From: Cyclobacteriaceae bacterium
GTDB taxonomy: Bacteria; Bacteroidota; Bacteroidia; Cytophagales; Cyclobacteriaceae
Direction: 5' to 3'
DNA length: 64,000 nucleotides
NCBI GenBank assembly: GCA_019638355.1
Contig: JAHBTY010000004.1
Location: 496,001 to 560,000 of the forward strand
The position numbers and the translations under genes were made by a program. The notes under the pieces are model-generated. The model searched no databases and had not been told where the DNA came from. It saw nothing but the letters and a program-made list of their open reading frames with translations. This document shows, one piece after another, positions 1 through 6,430 of this stretch (position 1 is its first letter; each line of letters begins with the position of its first letter).

Positions 1-146
1 AAAAACTGAAAGACAAGGGTTTTGCCGCCAAAGTAGAGCGCGATGAAGTTTATAAAGGTGTTGAATTGCTGGGAGTTGATCTTAACAGCCACATCGCCTT
101 TATCATAGAAGTTTTAAAAACGAATAAGGAAGAATTGGGGATTTGA
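1..146 (+). CDS. HD-superfamily predicted hydrolase, C-terminal fragment
   Basis: An open frame runs from the window edge (codons from base 3) to TGA at 144-146. It encodes about 47 residues containing GFAAKVERDEVYKGVELLGV and the tail TNKEELGI. I recall this tail (FAAKV-x-R, then E-x-LGV-x-L-x-x-HI, ending in EELG) as the C-terminus of a widespread family of small HD-domain predicted metal-dependent hydrolases. The HD metal ligands themselves lie upstream, outside the window, so the assignment rests only on the tail. Strand and frame are secure and the family is likely; substrate unknown. Confidence 0.55.
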   Translation, partial: KLKDKGFAAKVERDEVYKGVELLGVDLNSHIAFIIEVLKTNKEELGI

Positions 147-250
147 AAAGAGTTGTTCGCTGGTAAAATAAATCTTTTGATAGTAAAACCAGAATATTGA
201 ATTTTAAACCCATTACGCTTACATTTGAACCAGAATTTAAATAAAACAAC

Positions 251-382
251 ATGTTTTTCGAGCAAAATGTAGGAGACGGAGCTAACCTTTTTGTAACCAT
301 TGTAGCTGTAATCATCGGGTTTGTTGCGGCTGTGGGTTACCTCGATAAAATGAAGACTTCCAAAAATGAAAAAAAGGATTAA
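251..382 (+). CDS. Small single-pass membrane protein
   Basis: A 43-residue frame begins MFFEQNVGDG, has one hydrophobic segment (about residues 13-30, LFVTIVAVIIGFVAAVGY) and ends in a lysine-rich tail, KMKTSKNEKKD. The positive tail suggests an N-out/C-in single-pass protein. It sits 104 bases after the HD-hydrolase gene and is followed directly by a strong hairpin terminator, which supports a real transcription unit. No family recognised. Confidence 0.55.
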   Translation: MFFEQNVGDGANLFVTIVAVIIGFVAAVGYLDKMKTSKNEKKD

Positions 383-405
383 CACCTAAACTTTACTATA
401 AGTTA

Positions 406-430
406 AAAGCCACGCATGCGTGGCTTTTTT
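406..430 (+). terminator. Intrinsic terminator between convergent genes
   Basis: The 22-base perfect palindrome AAAGCCACGC/GCGTGGCTTT (406-427) is followed by a T run. It lies between the small membrane gene and the convergent thioredoxin-like gene, so it may serve both strands. Confidence 0.75.
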
Positions 431-453
431 GTTGTGGTGATTCTTCGAGTATT

Positions 454-1029
454 TTATTTACCTGAGGTACTAGATGCAGTTGTTGTATAGGGCGATTTAT
501 ATTCCTTCTCGTAATCCTGAATCAATTTGGTTTTATAGAAATCGCCACTCACGTAGCTTACAAAAATGTGAAAATCTTCTGGTTTACGGTACCCAGGCAG
601 CGACTGGTAGCCCTGTATTACCGGTATAATACGAAACTCTTCGTCAAGAAAAACAAAATTAGGATAACTCATTTGATTGTTCAGCAAGGCCATTGCCAAC
701 TGGTGCGACCCCTTGTTTCCATAAGGAACAAACTTAAAGGTTGTGCCGCGAAACACTACATCAGCAGTTTGTTCAGCATCAAATTTTACCGGATAATATT
801 TTTCATTTAATAGGGTGGCAATTTTTGGATCAGTAAAAGTGTTCTTATCCATTACTTTACACCAACCACACCAATCGGTATAAACATCAATAAAAATTTT
901 TCGCTTTTCGGTTTTGGATTTTTCAACGGCTTCTTCAAAGGTCATCCATTTAACAATAGATTCGGTTTTTTCCTGAGCCCACACCTGGCCAACCATCGCG
1001 CAAACTAAAACCACCAAATATTTTTTCAT
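454..1029 (-). CDS. Secreted thioredoxin-family (thioredoxin_7/DUF255-like) protein
   Basis: 191 residues, starting MKKYLVVLVCAMVGQVWAQ, a signal peptide ending in an Ala-x-Ala-type site (VWAQ). The frame extends 46 codons further upstream, but those residues are not signal-like, so ATG at 1029 is preferred. The fold is thioredoxin-like with the redox motif YTDWCGWCKVMD (about residues 48-59) and the typical IFIDVYTDW strand before it. Such proteins act in the periplasm as disulfide reductases or isomerases. The C-terminal half (GYQSLPGYRKPEDF and onward) matches the usual Bacteroidota version. Partner unknown; it diverges from a small membrane gene. Confidence 0.85.
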   Translation of the reverse strand: MKKYLVVLVCAMVGQVWAQEKTESIVKWMTFEEAVEKSKTEKRKIFIDVYTDWCGWCKVMDKNTFTDPKIATLLNEKYYPVKFDAEQTADVVFRGTTFKFVPYGNKGSHQLAMALLNNQMSYPNFVFLDEEFRIIPVIQGYQSLPGYRKPEDFHIFVSYVSGDFYKTKLIQDYEKEYKSPYTTTASSTSGK

Positions 1030-1157
1030 AAAACTGTAATTCTGGATTGGAATGTGTAACAAATGTAAAAAGAAAAGCAGTTCCGGTGGTTTAATTAACA
1101 AACACCGGGCCGTAGTAACCTGCATCGTCCGGATAGGCACAGAACTATTGTACGCAT

Positions 1158-1433
1158 ATGAACACAAGAGCTAACCAAAACCTTAAAAAAGCCGCAAATT
1201 CGGCATTGCCAGCAAGTGGCATTGCTTTTGGAAATCAACAGTCCGTGCAATTTAAAATCACACATAAAGACCTCATTCTGGTAGCCGGTATTCTGGTGGC
1301 GCTAATTGTTGCAATTACTACGTGGATGTGGGGCTTTAACTCACAAACTGAATCGCGGCAGTTATTTCCAACTCCTGATTTTTCTAAAGCTGTACTTCAT
1401 AAAATAGGCAATACTATTATCCATAAGTTCTAA
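1158..1433 (+). CDS. Small membrane protein of unknown function
   Basis: 91 residues with a polar N-terminus, one membrane segment (about residues 38-58, DLILVAGILVALIVAITTWM) and a short C-terminal part. It diverges from the thioredoxin-like gene and its stop overlaps the stop of the convergent YkgJ-family gene by 4 bases. The single clear membrane segment and fit between neighbours favour a real gene, but no homologous family was recognised. Confidence 0.5.
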   Translation: MNTRANQNLKKAANSALPASGIAFGNQQSVQFKITHKDLILVAGILVALIVAITTWMWGFNSQTESRQLFPTPDFSKAVLHKIGNTIIHKF

Positions 1434-2002
1434 TCGCGGTAAGCATAGTATTGCAGCACCGTTTCAATGGCGTGCCTGATTGCCTGATTAATCGGATAAA
1501 ATTTCTGAGCCAATTCAAAATCGATAGCGTGTAACTGCATATACACCTGATTCATCACGGGAATATCCAAACCTGCATCAATTTGTGTTGCTGCTGCTTC
1601 ATAGGCTGCAGTTTGTTCTGATTTTATAATCGCGCAGGTAACAAGTTCTTTACGTCCATATTTATTTGTGCGGGCCGAGTAACCAAACAACCTGCAGATA
1701 AGGCCGCGGTGTTTGTATTGGCTGCATAAGCCAACACCAGCTTGGGTTGGGTTAAGAATTAAACAGTTGGGATCATTTTTCTTAACTAATTGTTCGAGCC
1801 ATTGCGTTGCAAACTTTTGCTGATGTAAATACAATGCAAATGGTAAAAACTCCAACACGCTTGCCTCAATGTCGGGTTTGAAACAACATTTACCACATCC
1901 AAACTGGCAATGTAAGCCAGTATGCGATTGAAAGGTTGCAATGCGACTATCCAGTTCAGCAAAAACCTGGTTAACAGCATCTACTTTTTCGGGCAGCGTC
2001 AT
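1430..2002 (-). CDS. YkgJ family cysteine-cluster protein
   Basis: 190 residues. The hallmark cluster HCQFGCGKCCFKP (about residues 31-43, C-x3-C-x2-CC) and the second part GLCSQYKHRGLICRLFGY match the putative zinc- or iron-chelating YkgJ/UPF0153 family. Family members bind an iron-sulfur or zinc centre; the substrate is generally unknown. Cytosolic, no signal peptide. The start at 2002 gives MTLPEKVDAVNQVF, normal for the family. Confidence 0.8.
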   Translation of the reverse strand: MTLPEKVDAVNQVFAELDSRIATFQSHTGLHCQFGCGKCCFKPDIEASVLEFLPFALYLHQQKFATQWLEQLVKKNDPNCLILNPTQAGVGLCSQYKHRGLICRLFGYSARTNKYGRKELVTCAIIKSEQTAAYEAAATQIDAGLDIPVMNQVYMQLHAIDFELAQKFYPINQAIRHAIETVLQYYAYRD

Positions 2003-2075
2003 CGTACAAAATTACGCAGTTACCTGATGGCCCTCGCAATAAATTGCTAACTTCACTATACAAAAATAAATCCCA

Positions 2076-2852
2076 ATGAAAACTTACTTAACGTTCTTGT
2101 TAATTGGAGTTTCTGTAGCAATGTTTGGTCAAAGTCGAATGGAGTGGTCAGCTGGCTACACGTTTGCCTCTCCTTCCGGAAAAATGCAGCAAAACATCCG
2201 GCAAGGACATGGCGTTACACTTGGTTTACATCGGGTTTTGCCTGAAAAACGCATGTCGGTGGGGCTGGACATGAATTTTACCATTTACGGCAGCGATGAA
2301 ACCCGCCAGCTATACACGTTTGATGATGGCACTACTGCCAATATGGATGTGCGGGTAACCAATTCCTTTATGAACCTGATGGCATCGGTAAGGTATAATC
2401 TTACAACTGGTAAAAAGGTTACTCCTTATGTTGGTTTAAGAAGTGGCTATTCCTGGTTTAGAACCAATCTGAGTATTTACGATCCAAACGATTGGGATGA
2501 TTGTGCCCCGGTAGAAACAGCCTTGCTACATAAAGACGGTACCCTGGCATACGCTGCTGGTGGTGGAATTCAATACGATCTGAGTCATATTTTTAAACGA
2601 CTTTCAACCGGTGTGCTCAACCTGAATGTGAGCGCGTTTTATACCCAGGGTGGAATGGTTAATTACATGAATACCGATGCACCAGCCCATCATCAAACTA
2701 CACCTCCGCCTAATCATGTGAGTGATTTTACTGCTGACTTCATAAACACTCAAACACAAGTGGTACACAAACACCATATAGGCAATGTGTATAGCAGTCT
2801 GTTTAAGATGACTGATTTTCGAATCACGATTACCAGCAGACTTCCCTACTAA
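2076..2852 (+). CDS. Outer-membrane beta-barrel protein
   Basis: 258 residues with an N-terminal signal peptide (MKTYLTFLLIGVSVAMFGQ) followed by alternating hydrophobic strands such as VTLGLHRVLPEKRMSVGLDM, FMNLMASVRYNL and TPYVGLRSGYSWF, and a final aromatic-rich strand ending in TSRLPY. This is the usual build of small Bacteroidota beta-barrel (porin-like/OmpW-like) proteins. A histidine-rich loop (APAHHQTTPPPNH and VVHKHHIG, about residues 205-240) is unusual and could bind metal, but this is a guess. Confidence 0.7.
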   Translation: MKTYLTFLLIGVSVAMFGQSRMEWSAGYTFASPSGKMQQNIRQGHGVTLGLHRVLPEKRMSVGLDMNFTIYGSDETRQLYTFDDGTTANMDVRVTNSFMNLMASVRYNLTTGKKVTPYVGLRSGYSWFRTNLSIYDPNDWDDCAPVETALLHKDGTLAYAAGGGIQYDLSHIFKRLSTGVLNLNVSAFYTQGGMVNYMNTDAPAHHQTTPPPNHVSDFTADFINTQTQVVHKHHIGNVYSSLFKMTDFRITITSRLPY

Positions 2853-2858
2853 GGGCCT

Positions 2859-3305
2859 TTAATCAGAATCCAATTTTTCTTTCTTACGCTGTTCGCGGAT
2901 AAGTTGAGTTCCAAAGGTTAATTTCTTCGCCAAGGGCATTTTCGAATCAATCACGCGCCAGAAAGGAGTGATTCTTCCTATTGACTTTCCTTGTTCGAAT
3001 TGTTCATGGGCTGCCTCGGCTACAATGCGCAGAAAAATTCCGGTAGTTACAGGGCAGGTAACATCGGCATGATGTTCAAGGGCCAGATCCTTACGCATTG
3101 TTTTTAAGTCTGTAGATTTTCCTTTTGGTATGTTGCGAATGTAAGCGTCAATTGTTTTTGGGTTTGAGATGTACATCATGCTGCCCGCCTTCATATCGGC
3201 AAAATCTTTATCAAGTTTTTTCACTACCGAATGATCCTGATCCATTTTATCAGCCCAGGATTTTTTCGGTGGCGATTGTTTAGTCTTACCGGATGCTTTT
3301 GCCAT
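2859..3305 (-). CDS. MGMT-family (alkyltransferase-like) DNA-binding protein
   Basis: 148 residues: a lysine-rich start, then MMYISNPKTIDAYIRNIPKG, DVTCPVTTGIFLRIVAEAA and ITPFWRVIDS. This layout is that of the short MGMT-like family related to the DNA-binding domain of O6-alkylguanine transferases. In true alkyltransferases the reactive cysteine lies in PCHRV; here the corresponding place reads PFWRV, so alkyl transfer is not expected. Alkyltransferase-like proteins with tryptophan at or near this position flag damaged guanines for repair instead. It is the last gene of a leftward series from the WYL-regulated promoter region. Confidence 0.6.
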   Translation of the reverse strand: MAKASGKTKQSPPKKSWADKMDQDHSVVKKLDKDFADMKAGSMMYISNPKTIDAYIRNIPKGKSTDLKTMRKDLALEHHADVTCPVTTGIFLRIVAEAAHEQFEQGKSIGRITPFWRVIDSKMPLAKKLTFGTQLIREQRKKEKLDSD

Positions 3306-3335
3306 AAGTTAATTTATTAACAATATAAGCTAAGG

Positions 3336-3851
3336 TCATAAATTTTGTGGTGCATACTTCAAGGAAACAAGCCCGGTATTATACGCTTTAGTCTCCGTGA
3401 GTTTAAGTTGCTTTCTTTCGATAATATCGTGAAATAAAGGTTTGCCCGAACCCAGAATGATGGGATGCACCGAAAGCCAGTATTCATCAATAAGATTATG
3501 ATTTATAAATTGGGTGGTAAGGTCGGCTCCACCAAACAACCAGATATTTTTACCTTCAGTTTGTTTTAGTTGATTCATTACCGTTGGTAAATCTCCTTTC
3601 AGTACTTCAACGCCAGCGGTAGCTGGCAGAGTATTTGAAAAAACATAGGTGCGTGCATGACTCCACGAATTAGGGCCATCGTAGCCCTTCATCATATCAT
3701 AGGTTTTACGCCCCATTACCAATGCATCGATGCTTTTTGAAAATTCCGTAAGCCCATAGTCCTGATCGGTGAAACACCAATCATATTCTCCGTTGGGGCC
3801 TTCGATAAAACCATCCAGACTTACAGCAAGTCCTAAAATTACTTTTCTCAT
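3336..3851 (-). CDS. Dihydrofolate reductase family protein (RibD C-terminal-like)
   Basis: 171 residues. MRKVILGLAVSLDGFIEGPN, the central ALVMGRKTYDMM and WLFGGADLTTQFINHNLIDEYWLSVHPIILGSGKPLF are typical of the DHFR/RibD-C fold with NADPH-binding GGADL. Members of this YwjB/YyaP-like group are probable NADPH-dependent reductases of unknown substrate. Fourteen bases separate it from the HMA-like gene upstream, fitting one transcript. Confidence 0.82.
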   Translation of the reverse strand: MRKVILGLAVSLDGFIEGPNGEYDWCFTDQDYGLTEFSKSIDALVMGRKTYDMMKGYDGPNSWSHARTYVFSNTLPATAGVEVLKGDLPTVMNQLKQTEGKNIWLFGGADLTTQFINHNLIDEYWLSVHPIILGSGKPLFHDIIERKQLKLTETKAYNTGLVSLKYAPQNL

Positions 3852-3867
3852 AATCTGCTTTTACTAT

Positions 3868-4080
3868 TTATTCTAATTCCTCACAATTAAAACCATTTTT
3901 GGCGAGCACCTGAATCGCTTCCTGTGCCTTCACCGTTGGCGAAATAATACGCAGAATGCGATCACAATCATCCAATGCAAAATTCCATTTATTAGAACCT
4001 GCAAGGATATTCAACACCGGTGCGAGTTTACTCACGCATTCAGGTGATTGAACCGATGTTTTAAAAACCAAAACTTCCAT
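3868..4080 (-). CDS. Small HMA-like (ferredoxin-fold) protein lacking CxxC
   Basis: 70 residues, MEVLVFKTSVQSPECVSKLAP, then KWNFALDDCDRILRI and an ending NGFNCEELE. The pattern (strand, helix after a Cys-containing turn, strand with DLDDCDxILR) is that of small Bacteroidota proteins related to heavy-metal-associated domains. Only one cysteine remains in the first turn, so classical copper binding is doubtful. ATG at 4080 is preferred over a TTG two codons earlier. Its start lies inside the preceding small membrane-peptide gene (20-base overlap). Confidence 0.6.
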   Translation of the reverse strand: MEVLVFKTSVQSPECVSKLAPVLNILAGSNKWNFALDDCDRILRIISPTVKAQEAIQVLAKNGFNCEELE

Positions 4081-4159
4081 AACCAAATAGTATTATGTAC
4101 AACGTTAATAGTGCAATTATAAATCCAGCCAATAAGATGCATAGCCGCATGCGACTCAT
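4061..4159 (-). CDS. Translationally coupled hydrophobic micropeptide
   Basis: A 32-residue frame, MSRMRLCILLAGFI then a continuous hydrophobic run to LFGYGSFGF. Its ATG overlaps the TGA of the GyrI-like gene in the form ATGA (4156-4159), and its end overlaps the start of the HMA-like gene by 20 bases. Gap-free packing on both sides and a clean single membrane segment with positive N-terminal residues (two Arg) argue that it is translated. No family recognised. Confidence 0.5.
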   Translation of the reverse strand: MSRMRLCILLAGFIIALLTLYIILFGYGSFGF

Positions 4160-4620
4160 TGTATTCCCATCTGAATTTCGGTGGTGTTGGCCTCCGGAAA
4201 ATTAAAGTCCACATTCAGATACAGCTCGCGGTTGGTTCCCACCGGTTGTAGCTTTTGTTCACCCGCAACCTGCATCAACTTTTGATAACTAAGAGGAATC
4301 TCCAGCCAGTTGCCTTCATGTGTAGCTGTAAGGCATTTGAATTCTTCGGTGCGCTTAAAATGAAACCGACCATCGTAATCGGCCAACACCTCTCCTACAG
4401 GCAACGCAATTTCCAATGTAAATGGTCTGGACAAATCGGTAAAGCCGATGTAATGCCAATGAACCGGGCCGGTAATAGTTAGCTTATTGAGCACCGCTTC
4501 CCTGAAAAGTTCAGGGGCCACCCAAAACAAGGTATTCAGTTTATCTACTGTTGTTTCGGTGCGGTAAAACAAAAAATTGATGGACTTGACGGTTTTAAGA
4601 ACTGGCGTTGATGTTTGCAT
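4156..4620 (-). CDS. GyrI-like/AraC effector-binding domain protein
   Basis: 154 residues. The central pattern GPVHWHYIGFTDLSRPFTLEIALPVGE is that of the GyrI-like small-molecule-binding (AraC_E_bind, SRPBCC-unrelated SHS2) fold, with the conserved Tyr/Glu region near the ligand pocket. No DNA-binding domain is attached, so it is a stand-alone ligand-binding or enzyme version. It starts the leftward series, directly downstream of two operator-like dyads and the WYL regulator. Confidence 0.72.
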   Translation of the reverse strand: MQTSTPVLKTVKSINFLFYRTETTVDKLNTLFWVAPELFREAVLNKLTITGPVHWHYIGFTDLSRPFTLEIALPVGEVLADYDGRFHFKRTEEFKCLTATHEGNWLEIPLSYQKLMQVAGEQKLQPVGTNRELYLNVDFNFPEANTTEIQMGIQ

Positions 4621-4656
4621 GGCGATTAATTTTTATGCTAATCAACCTTGCACTTA

Positions 4657-4672
4657 TGACAACCCTATGTCA
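4657..4672. promoter_or_regulatory. Operator-like dyad TGACA-N6-TGTCA (site 1)
   Basis: Perfect inverted repeat TGACA/TGTCA with a 6-base spacer (ACCCTA), 37 bases upstream of the GyrI-like start. A second copy with identical spacing lies 54 bases away centre to centre, close to five helical turns. The adjacent WYL-family regulator is the natural candidate to bind; this is inference. Confidence 0.55.
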
Positions 4673-4709
4673 CCAGAAAAAAGAAATTTTAGATTATTTT
4701 TTGAAGTTA

Positions 4710-4727
4710 CTGACAGCAGTATGTCAG
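4710..4727. promoter_or_regulatory. Operator-like dyad CTGACA-N6-TGTCAG (site 2)
   Basis: Perfect 6-base arms CTGACA/TGTCAG with a 6-base spacer (GCAGTA), the same core and spacing as site 1. It lies just past the stop codon of the WYL regulator and upstream of the GyrI-like gene. Confidence 0.6.
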
Positions 4728-4733
4728 GAGGAA

Positions 4734-5696
4734 TTAAGAATTAACCTTTTGAGCGTAATGCCCATATAACTCCTCCGCTAATTCAGACACGCGTTCACGC
4801 AGGCTATCAGGCGATTCAATGTGTACACCCTTGCCATACATTAATAACCAGCGGGCAATAAAATCAATATTATCCATTACAAACTCTGCCCGGATGCGAT
4901 CGCCCAAATCGGTTTGCGTGGTGGTTGAACTTAATGATCGGCCATGCAAGGCTTTTTTATCGAAGATGACTACAGCTGGTGCCAGGTTTTCATTGGCAGC
5001 ATATATAGCTTTAAAGTATTCTTTGAGTGAAACATTGTTTCGTTCGGCAAATACTTCACCTGTATTAGTCAGATTTTTGATTCGATCGGAGCGAAAATCG
5101 CGATAGCCATTGCGTAGGCGGCACCAGCCAATCAGGTGCCAGGCCAAACTATAAAAAAAGATACCGGCAGGCTCCACCAACCGTTGCGATACTTCACCGG
5201 CCTGATTTACATAGTCGAGTTTTAATACCTGTTTACGAGCTACCGCCCGCTGAATCTCCGTCATAAAATGATCGGGAAATGCATGATCGGTATTTTGATT
5301 GGTACGGCCGCGGAAATAAACCTGGATATTGGAATCGAGATTCTCCAATCCATCTTTATCGTCATCGCTCAACACCGATTTTATTTTGTAGAGAGCTGAG
5401 TTAAATGCTTCGCGCACCGATTTATCAGCAATCTTCTCAACCAATTTACCAGCCAGAATCATGGAGTTGGCTTCGTCTTGCGTAAACATAACCGGGGGCA
5501 AATGAAATCCATCAACTATGAAATACCCTTTGCCGGCTTCCGAACCGATGGGAACACCGGCTTCCATCAAGGCTTTCACATCGCGGTAAACGGTACGCAA
5601 GCTCATGCCGAAGCGATCTGCTATTTCTTCGGCTTTCACCACCCGCTTGGTTTGCAGATGAATTAGAATGGCAGTAAGGCGATCGATGCGGTTCAA
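4734..5696 (-). CDS. YafY-type HTH/WYL-domain transcriptional regulator
   Basis: 320 residues. An N-terminal DeoR-like winged helix (MNRIDRLTAILIHLQTKR, then RFGMSLRTVYRDVKALMEAG, residues about 26-45) is followed by a WYL domain (VLKLDYVNQAGEVSQRLVEP, AWHLIGWCRLRNGYRDFRSD, residues about 155-220) and the WCX C-terminal region. WYL domains sense ligands such as nucleic-acid pieces or other small molecules. It reads into the operator-like dyads and the GyrI-like series, and begins 10 bases after the kinase-like gene. Confidence 0.9.
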   Translation of the reverse strand: MNRIDRLTAILIHLQTKRVVKAEEIADRFGMSLRTVYRDVKALMEAGVPIGSEAGKGYFIVDGFHLPPVMFTQDEANSMILAGKLVEKIADKSVREAFNSALYKIKSVLSDDDKDGLENLDSNIQVYFRGRTNQNTDHAFPDHFMTEIQRAVARKQVLKLDYVNQAGEVSQRLVEPAGIFFYSLAWHLIGWCRLRNGYRDFRSDRIKNLTNTGEVFAERNNVSLKEYFKAIYAANENLAPAVVIFDKKALHGRSLSSTTTQTDLGDRIRAEFVMDNIDFIARWLLMYGKGVHIESPDSLRERVSELAEELYGHYAQKVNS

Positions 5697-5706
5697 TGTG
5701 GTAAGC

Positions 5707-6297
5707 CTAATGTTTTGAAATAATATTATCTACTACGTAAATAATACCATTATTATCTTTTAAAACGTTTCTGGGATATAAATCAGATACAGTGTATTCG
5801 CTGTTGGAAAAACTGGTATCGGTGATTCTTACAAAATTTAATGACTCCATAAAGTCTATTATCTCTTGAGTACTAGCTTGTATGGCCTCTTTGACTAAAT
5901 CCTGTCTTAAAATCACTTCAATGTAAGGCGCCCTGTTTTTTCCATTATCAAATCCAGTAAAGCCAACCAAATCATATCGAGTCTCAGGAAACAATTGATT
6001 ATGAGATTTGACTTGATTTAGCAGATTTGAAATCAAAAACTTTACATTGGAAAGGTCGTTAACCTTAAAAACAAAATTAAGTAAAGGATCTACCAAAATT
6101 GTACTCTCGTTGCCCTTTAATCCTGTTGGATTACCAAGTGAATAGATGTCATCTACCCACAGATTATTCGCTTTAGCAAAATCAAGAACGTAAGAATTTT
6201 CTATTTCACGTTGTTCATGTTGAGATAGTTTTTGTCCTTTGCGTTTTCTCTCATTTGCTTCAACAATTTCTCGTAATCGGTTGGAGATTTCTTCCAT
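5707..6297 (-). CDS. Stand-alone kinase-like protein (polyvalent-protein kinase domain)
   Basis: 196 residues. A basic helical start is followed by LGNPTGLKGNESTILVDP (glycine-loop-like), NFVFKVND with a candidate lysine at 78, ETRYDLVGFTG, YIEVILRQDLV, then SDLYPRNVLKDNN (171-183, catalytic-loop-like D-x-x-x-x-N) and IIYVVDN with Asp190 as a possible metal ligand. This order matches the small kinase-fold domain found in phage-type polyvalent proteins and as single proteins in Bacteroidota. Activity is inferred only. A 54-codon frame overlaps its first 97 bases. It lies between the symporter and the WYL regulator, all leftward. Confidence 0.6.
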   Translation of the reverse strand: MEEISNRLREIVEANERKRKGQKLSQHEQREIENSYVLDFAKANNLWVDDIYSLGNPTGLKGNESTILVDPLLNFVFKVNDLSNVKFLISNLLNQVKSHNQLFPETRYDLVGFTGFDNGKNRAPYIEVILRQDLVKEAIQASTQEIIDFMESLNFVRITDTSFSNSEYTVSDLYPRNVLKDNNGIIYVVDNIISKH

Positions 6298-6365
6298 ACT
6301 TGGATTTGCTTTATTGCCGCTTCTGAATTTTTGCGATGCGCCTCAGATAAATAAATATTTATCAT
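6201..6365 (-). CDS. Possible small basic protein overlapping the kinase-like gene
   Basis: A 54-residue frame from ATG at 6365 (MINIYLSEAHRKNSEAAIKQ, then WKKSPTDYEKLLKQMRENAK) looks like an amphipathic helix-rich polypeptide. A TTG 45 bases earlier would add a hydrophobic start (LIFAIIHSSSTVL). It overlaps the kinase-like gene by 97 bases in another frame. Either it is a separate small gene or the kinase actually starts further downstream; a frameshift joining both is also possible. Confidence 0.3.
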   Translation of the reverse strand: MINIYLSEAHRKNSEAAIKQIQVWKKSPTDYEKLLKQMRENAKDKNYLNMNNVK

Positions 6366-6430
6366 TTTTAATACAGTTGATGATGAATGAATTATCGCAA
6401 AAATTAACAAAACTCCAATTAAAACCTGAT

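Noticed and set aside
1030-1167. N-terminal extension of the thioredoxin-like protein
   Set aside because: Extra residues are not signal-like, and the internal MKKYLVVLVC start gives a normal signal peptide.
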